Source: Planctomycetota bacterium (GTDB lineage Bacteria; Planctomycetota; Planctomycetia; Pirellulales; Lacipirellulaceae). From it: 58,650 bases of DNA. Position 1 is the stretch's first letter. Each line of letters begins with the position of its first letter. The stretch covers positions 1-58,650 of the forward strand of contig JABDGM010000017.1 in assembly GCA_013286045.1 (NCBI GenBank), read 5' to 3'. Positions 52,314 to 58,650 of this stretch are shown piece by piece. The position numbers and the translations under genes were made by a program. The notes beneath the pieces were generated by a model. The model was given only the letters and a program-made list of their open reading frames with translations. It ran no database searches and had not been told where the DNA came from.

Positions 52314-54635
52314 GTGCGATTTCCGATGTTGATCACGATGATGTTGCGCCCGCTTCGAATCGTTCTGTTGTGCTCTGTTGCTACGGCCTGGGCCGGTTGC
52401 AGCACTTCTGGCACTCCCATCACGTCGAAGGCGGAAGCCGCGGCTGATACTCTGCCGGCCGCTCCGAAAGCGCCAGAGGTAAAGGCGCTTACTTTCAATC
52501 GCGATGTCGCCCCCATCATCTTCGCGAACTGCGCGTGCTGTCATCATCCGGGCGAAGCCGCGCCGTTTAGTTTGCTAACGTACAGCGACGTGCGTCGCCG
52601 TTCGAGCCAAATCGTGGATGTGACCACTCGCCGTTTCATGCCGCCGTGGCTGCCAGTTCAAGATAGCCACGATTTTGCCAATGCGCGACGCCTCACGGAT
52701 GAGCAGCTAGACACCATCCGCAATTGGGTGAAATCAGGCACCGTTGAAGGCAATGCCGCCGATTTGCCCGCGGCACCCACATTCACCAACGGATGGCAAC
52801 TCGGCGAGCCGGATGTTGTGCTTCAAAGCCCCCCTTACCAACTGGCCGCGTCGGGACCCGATCAATTCCGCAATTTCGTGATTCCGATCGACGCGAAGAC
52901 TCCGCAGTGGGTCGAAGCGATCGAGTTGCGACCGACGAATCAGCGGGCGACTCATCATGCCCGATTGGGCGTTGATCGCACGATGGAATCGATGCGACGC
53001 GACGCTGCCGATCCGCAGCCCGGTTACGAAGGCATGGCCTGGGGACAGGACCCGGATGGGCAACTCGTCACGTGGGTGCCTGGAATGCTGCCACATCGTG
53101 GCGCACCGGGAACGGCGTGGCGGTTGTATCCAAAAACTTCGCTCGTGCTACATACGCATATGCAGACCACGGGGAAACCGGAAACGGTGCAATTTCAGAT
53201 CGGCATTCATTACGCGAAAGAAGCACCAACGGTGCGACCGGCAATTCTGCGGATTGGCGGCCGGAACATCGACATTGCCGCCGGCGACGCACACTACGTC
53301 GTTGCAGATGAGTACGTCGTGCCGGTGGATATAGAGGCGCGATCGATTTTCCCGCATGCCCACTCGTTGTGCCGACAAATGAAAGTTACGGCCGTATCAC
53401 CAGATGGCTCGACCAAGCCGCTAGTCGAAATCAAGGACTTCGACGAGAAGTGGCACGACGATTATCGCTTCGCCCAGCCCGTGCGGCTAACGAAGGGAAC
53501 ACGGCTTCGCACCGAATTCACGTATGACAACACGGATGGGAACATTCGCAACCGGCATCATCCGCCCGAACGCACCGTATACGGCTCGAACATCACCGAC
53601 GAAATGGAAGATGTTTATTTACAAGTGACGGTAGCGCACCCAGACGAACGGGCTGCCTTCATGGAGGACATGGAACAAACCGATTTGCGGTCGCAGCGAG
53701 TGGGACTGCTCAAAACGCTCGAGATGTATCCGAAGGATCCCTGGAGTATTGAAGGCCTGGCGTCGTGCAGTCTATCGCTGGGAAAACCGAAGGAAGCGAT
53801 TCGGTTGCTCGAAGAACGGATGAAGCTCCCAGAGGATCCGACCTACGCCAAGGTTTCGCTCGGCGCAGCCTATATCGCCGATGGCAACGCGCCGCGAGCC
53901 GAACAGCTCGCCCGCGAAGTGTTGGCGAAAGATCCCGCCTACCCGCTGGCGTGGTTGGGACTGGGAAAAGCGCTCGACGCCCGAAAGCAGCCAGCGGACG
54001 CGGAAAAGGCCTATCGCAAAGCGATCGAACTCGCGCCCGCGCTCATCGACGCACGCCTGGCGTTGGCCGACAACCTCGCTAAGCAGAACAAACCAGAGGA
54101 CGCGATGGAGGCCGCGGCCGAAGCGATAAAGTACTCGCCCGACAAGCCCAACGCGTTTTTGAAACTGGCCGAGATCCTCGCACACGCGCGAAGATACGAC
54201 GAGTGTTTGAAGAATCTAGAAGAAGCGCGGCGGCTTGCGCCCTACACCCATCCGCCGAAGGTGCTGCTTGCCGTTTATTGTTATCAGAATGGCGATGCGG
54301 ACAAATCGAAGGCGCTCTTGCTCGAGGCGCGCGAAGCGGAGCCGGCGCATCCGGTGCCTGAACTGTTTCTAGGTCAGTTTGCGGCCCACGAGCAGCGCTG
54401 GGATGACGCCCGGCAGTTTCTCAGTGCGTCCGCGGCAAAAGCGATTCCCGAGAATTGGCCCGAGAGCCACAAGAAACGATTTATGATCCTGTTGGAGACA
54501 GAGCGATTCAAACTCGCGCAACACTTTCAAGATGAACAGCTGGCGCGCAGTGCCGTGGGTGAATGGATCAAGTACGATCCGGACAACGCTCAGGTAAAGC
54601 AGATTTATAACTCGCTGAATTCTCTGACGCAGTAG
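52314..54635 (+). CDS. Lipoprotein with cytochrome-c-like, copper-monooxygenase-like and TPR parts
   Basis: Protein of 773 residues. A signal peptide ends in a lipobox (TAWAGC). Near residue 73 ANCACCHHPG offers a CxxCH haem site. The middle (about 150-450) follows the copper type II ascorbate-dependent monooxygenase plan, with the histidine groups ATHHARL (about 212), LHTHMQT (about 279) and FPHAHSL (about 345). From about 462 on come TPR units such as PTYAKVSLGAAYIADGN. These combinations occur in planctomycetes, with unknown substrate (known family). Copper and haem binding are inferred from ligand motifs. It follows the redoxin gene directly. Confidence 0.85.
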   Translation: MRFPMLITMMLRPLRIVLLCSVATAWAGCSTSGTPITSKAEAAADTLPAAPKAPEVKALTFNRDVAPIIFANCACCHHPGEAAPFSLLTYSDVRRRSSQIVDVTTRRFMPPWLPVQDSHDFANARRLTDEQLDTIRNWVKSGTVEGNAADLPAAPTFTNGWQLGEPDVVLQSPPYQLAASGPDQFRNFVIPIDAKTPQWVEAIELRPTNQRATHHARLGVDRTMESMRRDAADPQPGYEGMAWGQDPDGQLVTWVPGMLPHRGAPGTAWRLYPKTSLVLHTHMQTTGKPETVQFQIGIHYAKEAPTVRPAILRIGGRNIDIAAGDAHYVVADEYVVPVDIEARSIFPHAHSLCRQMKVTAVSPDGSTKPLVEIKDFDEKWHDDYRFAQPVRLTKGTRLRTEFTYDNTDGNIRNRHHPPERTVYGSNITDEMEDVYLQVTVAHPDERAAFMEDMEQTDLRSQRVGLLKTLEMYPKDPWSIEGLASCSLSLGKPKEAIRLLEERMKLPEDPTYAKVSLGAAYIADGNAPRAEQLAREVLAKDPAYPLAWLGLGKALDARKQPADAEKAYRKAIELAPALIDARLALADNLAKQNKPEDAMEAAAEAIKYSPDKPNAFLKLAEILAHARRYDECLKNLEEARRLAPYTHPPKVLLAVYCYQNGDADKSKALLLEAREAEPAHPVPELFLGQFAAHEQRWDDARQFLSASAAKAIPENWPESHKKRFMILLETERFKLAQHFQDEQLARSAVGEWIKYDPDNAQVKQIYNSLNSLTQ

Positions 54636-54666
54636 AAGGTGTCGCTGCGACAAAGGTAAGGCAGCA

Positions 54667-55167
54667 CTAGTCCCACTGCTTTCGCAGTAACCGATCCTCG
54701 ATTTTGTACGCGTGGTGAATGTCGTGTAGGGCAATGTGGCGAAACATGGTGTACACGCCATAATTTTCATATTCCTCATGTGCGGCCGTGATGGCCCACT
54801 CGTCAGGCGTCAGCTTTCGAATGCGATCGATGAGCGCAACTCGGTCGCGATCGAAACGGTCCATTTCGGAATCGAGGTCAAGCTTTAGCAAGGCGTCGTC
54901 CGGTTCGTCGTGCGAAGGTTCGTATCCCTTGATGTAGGGCGCCGGCTCCGCGAGCATCAAATCCAACCGACGATGGATTAGCGGATGAACCGCGGGCAGA
55001 TGAACAGCGTGTTCATGGGCCGACCAGACACCCGGTGCAGGCCGGCGTTTGCGACGTTCCAGCGGCACTTCGTAAATGAGCCTTCGGACTATCTCGGGGC
55101 CGCGGGTAAGTTGCTCGATGACGGATGCAATCGCGTCCGAGCTAGGTTTCGCGATGCGGGCACTCAT
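54667..55167 (-). CDS. DinB-family four-helix protein
   Basis: Soluble protein of 166 residues of the DinB/YfiT-like four-helix bundle group. Metal-binding histidines are seen in VWSAHEHAVHLPAVH and in HIALHDIHHAYKIEDR. Members include thiol S-transferases and many proteins of unknown role; the sequence does not tell which. The size is normal for the family. It is convergent with the lipoprotein gene, 31 bases away, and starts 10 bases after the end of the next minus-strand gene, so the two may be one operon. Confidence 0.86.
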   Translation of the reverse strand: MSARIAKPSSDAIASVIEQLTRGPEIVRRLIYEVPLERRKRRPAPGVWSAHEHAVHLPAVHPLIHRRLDLMLAEPAPYIKGYEPSHDEPDDALLKLDLDSEMDRFDRDRVALIDRIRKLTPDEWAITAAHEEYENYGVYTMFRHIALHDIHHAYKIEDRLLRKQWD

Positions 55168-55177
55168 TCGGCGTTGC

Positions 55178-55609
55178 TTAAAGTTTGGGGTTAGATTCTA
55201 CCTCTTCCCGGTTGGCAAGAGGCAATGCCTTGCGTAAGTCGCTTAGCAGCGTGTACACGCGACGATGCACCACCCCATTGGCATTCACAATCAACGAAAG
55301 GTTCACCTTGTCGGGAGAGATTTCGAAAGAATTCTCCGGCTGGTCGTTTCCTTCGTGCTTAACAATCGTAAGAAGGTTCTCGAAATCTGCTTTTTGTGCA
55401 TGGACTGGGCCGCCGTTTGACTGCGGCCCTACCAAATCGGCAACGTTGTAAACTTTTGCATAGTTTTTTTCGTAACGCCACTTTTCGTTGGCTATTTTGT
55501 AGCCGTACCGAAACCCGCCCAAATAGCCGCACAAGCAGGAAACCAAGAACAGCAACATCGCAATCGAGTAGCGGAGAACGATGCGCTTACGCTCTGGAGA
55601 AATTGCCAT
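55178..55609 (-). CDS. Single-pass membrane protein, uncharacterised
   Basis: Protein of 143 residues with a basic start (ISPERKRIVLRYSI) and one membrane segment (about 16-35, AMLLFLVSCLCGYLGGF), then a soluble domain with strands (KVNLSLIVNANGVVHRRVYTL). The pattern R-Y-S-I-x-x-L-L-F-L-V is common at the N-terminus of planctomycete proteins of unknown function. No family was recognised beyond this. It lies just upstream of the DinB gene on the same strand and downstream of glmS, 39 bases away. Confidence 0.6.
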   Translation of the reverse strand: MAISPERKRIVLRYSIAMLLFLVSCLCGYLGGFRYGYKIANEKWRYEKNYAKVYNVADLVGPQSNGGPVHAQKADFENLLTIVKHEGNDQPENSFEISPDKVNLSLIVNANGVVHRRVYTLLSDLRKALPLANREEVESNPKL

Positions 55610-55647
55610 TTGAGTGACTCCATTCAGGATCGCGCGAGATCGCCGCC

Positions 55648-57528
55648 CTATTCGACTGTCACACTCTTCGCCAGATTTCGCGGCTTATCAACGTCGCAGC
55701 CGCGGGCGATGGCGGCGTGATAGGCCAGAAGTTGCAAAGGGATTGCGGTGACAATCGGTTGCAGGAACTCCGGCACCGCCGGCACGCGGATGACGTCGTC
55801 CGCCAACTCAACCGCCTGCGAATCGTCTTTATCGACCACGGCGATCACCGGCCCGCCGCGCGCCTTGATCTCTTCCATGTTCGAAATGACTTTGCTGTAC
55901 ACGCCCCCTTGCGGAACTATGAACACACTCGGCGTGTTCTCATCGACCAGCGCGATTGGGCCATGCTTCATCTCAGCGGCCGGATAGCCCTCGGCATGGA
56001 TATAGCTGATTTCCTTGAGCTTGAGTGCACCTTCTAGAGCTGTTGGAAAATTGAATTGGCGGCCCAAGTACAAAAAATTGTTGCAAGACGCATACTTGGC
56101 GGCGATCCGCCGCGTTTCATCGTTCGTATCGAGCGTCTCCTCAATCTGTCGCGGCAGTACGGTAAGCTCATCAATGATCCGTAACCCCGCCTCAAAACTA
56201 AGATGCCGGATGCGGCCAAAGTACAGGGCGAGTAGCGCCATCACCACGCACTGCGACGTGTACGCCTTGGTCGAAGCGACCCCAATTTCCGGGCCGGCGT
56301 GCAAATAGATGCCGCCGTCGGCCTCCCGAGCAATCGTGCTGCCGACCACGTTACATATGGCGAGCGTCGGATGGCCTTTGCGTTTCATTTCCCGCATCGC
56401 TGCTAGCGTATCGATCGTCTCGCCACTTTGCGTAATGGCAAAGAGCAGCGTGTTGTTCGACATCGGCGGGTTGCGGTAACGCAGTTCGCTCGCGTATTCG
56501 ACTTCGACCGGAATTCGGGCGAAGGCTTCGATCATGTATTCCCCGACGAGCGCCGAGTGCCAACTCGTGCCACAGGCCGTGAGTACGATTCGGTCGATCG
56601 ACCTCAACTGCTGCGGTGTGAGATTAAGCCCGCCGAAAACCGCAGTCGCTTCATCGCGATTGAGCCGACCACGCATTGCCGCTTGCACCGTTTCCGGCTG
56701 CTCAAAGATTTCCTTGAGCATGTAGTGCGCAAACTCGCCAAGCTCAACCTGCGATGTGTCGATATCGAGATGCTTCACGTTGTGCCGCACGTCCCCTTCG
56801 TCGCGGTGAATCACGCGGATCGAGTGGGCTGTCACCACCGCGATCTCATGGTCCGCCAGGTACACAATGCGATCGGTGTGGCCAACAAGTGGCGAGCCGT
56901 CGCTGGCGATGAAATGCTCGTCATCCCCCACGCCGATCACGAGCGGGCTGCCCAGCCGAGCCGCAACGATCACATCTGGCCAATCGCGGAACACCATCGC
57001 AAGGCCGTAGGTACCGCGAAGCTGTGCGAGTGCAGCTTGTATCGCTTCGATCAGCGGCCCGTATTGGTCTGCAACGGAAGCTGGCACAGCCGTTTTGGTA
57101 TTCGGCCGGCGCGAGTCGAGTTCAGCCGCCACAAGCTGGGCGACGACTTCCGTATCGGTCGCACTTTTGCAGTAGTACCCGCGCTCAGCAAGCTGCTCCT
57201 TGAGCTCGCGGAAGTTTTCAATCACTCCGTTGTGGACCAGGGCGACCACATTATCGCCGCCGATGTGCGGATGAGCATTGAGATCCGTCGCGGGCCCGTG
57301 CGTGGCCCAACGCGTGTGGCCAATGCCGATGCTTCCCGGCGCAGGATGCGTTTTAAGCTTTTCGACCAAGCCATCCACGCGGCCGGCCGTCTTGGTGACC
57401 GCAAACTCGCCGTCGTGGATCGTGGCCACACCACTGCTGTCATAACCGCGATATTCGAGGCGGCGTAAACCTTCGATGAGGAAGTCAATCGCCTGGTAGG
57501 GGCCAATGTAACCGACGATGCCGCACAT
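55648..57528 (-). CDS. glmS: Glutamine--fructose-6-phosphate aminotransferase
   Basis: Enzyme of 626 residues that makes glucosamine-6-phosphate, the first step toward UDP-GlcNAc. The N-terminal glutaminase begins MCGIVGYIG with the catalytic Cys right after Met, and contains GHTRWATHG. The isomerase part has two SIS domains, with CGTSWHSALVGEYMIE, ITQSGETIDTLAAM and the C-terminal PRNLAKSVTVE. The ATG at 57528 is fixed by the required N-terminal cysteine. No glmS ribozyme-like fold was recognised upstream. It is divergent from kdsB, with 125 bases between the starts, and works with glmM of this window. Confidence 0.96.
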   Translation of the reverse strand: MCGIVGYIGPYQAIDFLIEGLRRLEYRGYDSSGVATIHDGEFAVTKTAGRVDGLVEKLKTHPAPGSIGIGHTRWATHGPATDLNAHPHIGGDNVVALVHNGVIENFRELKEQLAERGYYCKSATDTEVVAQLVAAELDSRRPNTKTAVPASVADQYGPLIEAIQAALAQLRGTYGLAMVFRDWPDVIVAARLGSPLVIGVGDDEHFIASDGSPLVGHTDRIVYLADHEIAVVTAHSIRVIHRDEGDVRHNVKHLDIDTSQVELGEFAHYMLKEIFEQPETVQAAMRGRLNRDEATAVFGGLNLTPQQLRSIDRIVLTACGTSWHSALVGEYMIEAFARIPVEVEYASELRYRNPPMSNNTLLFAITQSGETIDTLAAMREMKRKGHPTLAICNVVGSTIAREADGGIYLHAGPEIGVASTKAYTSQCVVMALLALYFGRIRHLSFEAGLRIIDELTVLPRQIEETLDTNDETRRIAAKYASCNNFLYLGRQFNFPTALEGALKLKEISYIHAEGYPAAEMKHGPIALVDENTPSVFIVPQGGVYSKVISNMEEIKARGGPVIAVVDKDDSQAVELADDVIRVPAVPEFLQPIVTAIPLQLLAYHAAIARGCDVDKPRNLAKSVTVE

Positions 57529-57653
57529 GAACCGGATCCTGTTTTCGTTGCTACGCCTTCTTGCCTGCCACAATTCTACGATTGCCGGCCTTTTTCAACC
57601 TACCCCGATTCCGCGGAATCCGCTATCAATTGCTGCTCACGGAAGGAGTTGCC

Positions 57654-58436
57654 ATGCCTCGTTCGCAGTCTGCGGCCAGCCCGCCGCGTAGCATCGTCGT
57701 CATTCCCGCCCGATACGCGTCTACCCGCCTGCCGCGCAAGATGCTCCTCCGCGAAACCGGCAAGACACTTTTGCAGCACACCTACGAGGCCGCCTGCGCC
57801 GCCCGCAAGCCAACGAGCGTCATCGTAGCCACGGATCACCCGGAAATTGCTCGTGAAGTCGAACGCTTTCACGGCGACTTCGTAATGACGAGCGCCGACT
57901 GCGCCAGCGGTACCGATCGCGTGGCCGAGGTCGCCCACAAGATGCCGCGAGCGGAAATCTTGGTGAACGTGCAAGGCGACGAGCCGGAGATGAATCCGGA
58001 GAATATCGACCGCGTGATCGCGCTGTTGGAGCAATCACCTAACTGCGGCATGGCTACGCTCGCCACGCCGATTCGCTCGGCCGAGCAGCTTGCGAACCCC
58101 GCGTGCGTGAAGGTTGTATTCGGCGACGACGGCCAGGCGCTCTATTTCAGCCGAAGCCCGATCCCGTTCGTTCGCGACCCGAATCCCGCGCAGCCGTTCA
58201 ACGATCCGCAGCTGTTCTACCAGCATCTCGGAATCTACGCCTACCGCCGCGACACGTTGCTAGAAGTGGCAAAAATGCCGCCGTCCTCGCTAGAGCAGGC
58301 AGAGAAGCTGGAACAGCTCCGTATGCTGCAATCGGGTGGCACGATCTTGGTGGCTTCAGTCGAGCACTCCGCGAGCGGGATCGATACGCCAGCCGATTAT
58401 GCGGCGTTTGTAGCGCGACGCCGGGCAGCAGGCTGA
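57654..58436 (+). CDS. kdsB: 3-deoxy-manno-octulosonate cytidylyltransferase
   Basis: Enzyme of 260 residues that activates Kdo with CTP before its transfer to lipid A. Diagnostic segments are VVIPARYASTRLPRKML, ADCASGTDRVAEVA, LVNVQGDEPEMNP and YFSRSPIPFVRD. The ATG at 57654 has AAGGAG ahead; the 31 preceding in-frame residues look non-coding. Together with lpxA it indicates an outer membrane with LPS. It is followed after 42 bases by the start of a nucleotide-sugar type gene on the same strand. It is a normal member in size and motifs. Confidence 0.96.
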   Translation: MPRSQSAASPPRSIVVIPARYASTRLPRKMLLRETGKTLLQHTYEAACAARKPTSVIVATDHPEIAREVERFHGDFVMTSADCASGTDRVAEVAHKMPRAEILVNVQGDEPEMNPENIDRVIALLEQSPNCGMATLATPIRSAEQLANPACVKVVFGDDGQALYFSRSPIPFVRDPNPAQPFNDPQLFYQHLGIYAYRRDTLLEVAKMPPSSLEQAEKLEQLRMLQSGGTILVASVEHSASGIDTPADYAAFVARRRAAG

Positions 58437-58478
58437 GCCGGATGGCACGCCTCCCAACGCGTCGTGTAAAATGCGACG

Positions 58479-58650
58479 GTGATTACGCGCGCCCATGATT
58501 CCGTCCCGCTGCCACTCCTAATCACCGGCGTTGCCGGTGTCGCGGGCTACAACGCGCTGCATTATTTTCGCGACCGCTATCCCGGCCATGTGATCGCCAT
58601 CCGCCAGGCCGACAATTGGCCGCTCTCCGGCGAGGGCATCGTCGCCTGCG
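58479..58650 (+). CDS. NAD(P)-dependent sugar epimerase/reductase, 3'-truncated by window edge
   Basis: The reading frame begins at a GTG at 58479, with a stop codon in frame 12 bases upstream, and runs off the right edge with 57 codons visible. The product contains PLLITGVAGVAGYNAL, a glycine-rich G-x-x-G-x-x-G dinucleotide-binding loop of the extended short-chain dehydrogenase type, then HYFRDRYPGHVIAIRQ. This matches dTDP-4-dehydrorhamnose reductase or related epimerases, which cannot be separated on this length. Following kdsB on the same strand, a role in surface sugar synthesis is plausible. Confidence 0.7.
   Translation, partial: MITRAHDSVPLPLLITGVAGVAGYNALHYFRDRYPGHVIAIRQADNWPLSGEGIVAC

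Noticed and set aside
56428-57468. 346-codon open frame antisense to glmS
   Set aside because: The opposite strand encodes a complete GlmS with all motifs; the antisense product resembles no family and is rich in H, R and V as expected for shadow frames in GC-rich DNA.
57529-57653. glmS ribozyme/riboswitch upstream of glmS
   Set aside because: Only 125 bases separate glmS and kdsB starts and none of the conserved core of that ribozyme was recognised.

Overview
The window reads as a piece of a planctomycete chromosome, most plausibly of the Pirellulales. Four things point that way: a secreted cysteine-rich protein made of YTV-type repeats, a DUF1570 metallopeptidase, a lipoprotein combining cytochrome c, copper-monooxygenase-like and TPR parts, and a Gram-negative lipopolysaccharide gene set (lpxA, kdsB, glmS, glmM). 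The order and lineage are inferred from gene families; no phylogenetic marker was compared. No phage, plasmid or insertion-sequence gene was recognised. Almost all genes are complete; the first and last are cut by the window edges.

Layout. 1-5.7 kb: end of an anti-sigma factor gene, pcm, then a minus-strand GntR/ABC-transporter operon with a clear promoter and overlapping operator, and an aminotransferase. 5.7-15.8 kb (minus strand): a duplicated PpiC/SurA chaperone, two Wzz-like paralogues, the translation block rpsB-tsf-pyrH-frr split by two terminators and by a GxxExxY gene lying between near-perfect inverted repeats, a HAL2-type nucleotidase, tRNA-Gln and rex. 16-23 kb: the YTV cysteine-rich protein, a giant CheB-CheR-PAS-histidine-kinase-receiver protein, and, convergent with it, a protein fusing the RNA-binding regulator CsrA to a receiver domain. 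23-30 kb: serine hydrolase, CPBP protease with rhodanese, pyruvate phosphate dikinase, O-methyltransferase and lpxA. 30-43 kb: TPR and membrane proteins, DUF1570 peptidase, sulfite reductase, pgpA, folD, a PhnD-like binding protein, TrmH-type methyltransferase, DedA, ApbE and glmM. 43-58 kb: a divergent phosphoglycerate kinase, a LarA-like protein without the usual active-site signature, YgfZ, an HD-GYP protein, a site-2-type protease, a NUDIX hydrolase, a redoxin next to the cytochrome/copper-enzyme-like lipoprotein, DinB, glmS, kdsB and the start of a nucleotide-sugar reductase or epimerase.

How the genes work together. GlmS and GlmM give glucosamine phosphates that feed UDP-GlcNAc, the LpxA substrate; KdsB activates Kdo for the same envelope. 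PpdK, the divergent Pgk and Rex belong to central carbon and redox control. The CheB-CheR kinase and the CsrA-receiver protein suggest a route from phosphorelay to post-transcriptional control, which is an inference from adjacency and domain content. The most unusual objects are the GxxExxY inverted-repeat cassette inside the pyrH-frr interval, the CsrA-receiver fusion, the divergent Pgk, and the YTV protein with 75 cysteines in 491 residues.
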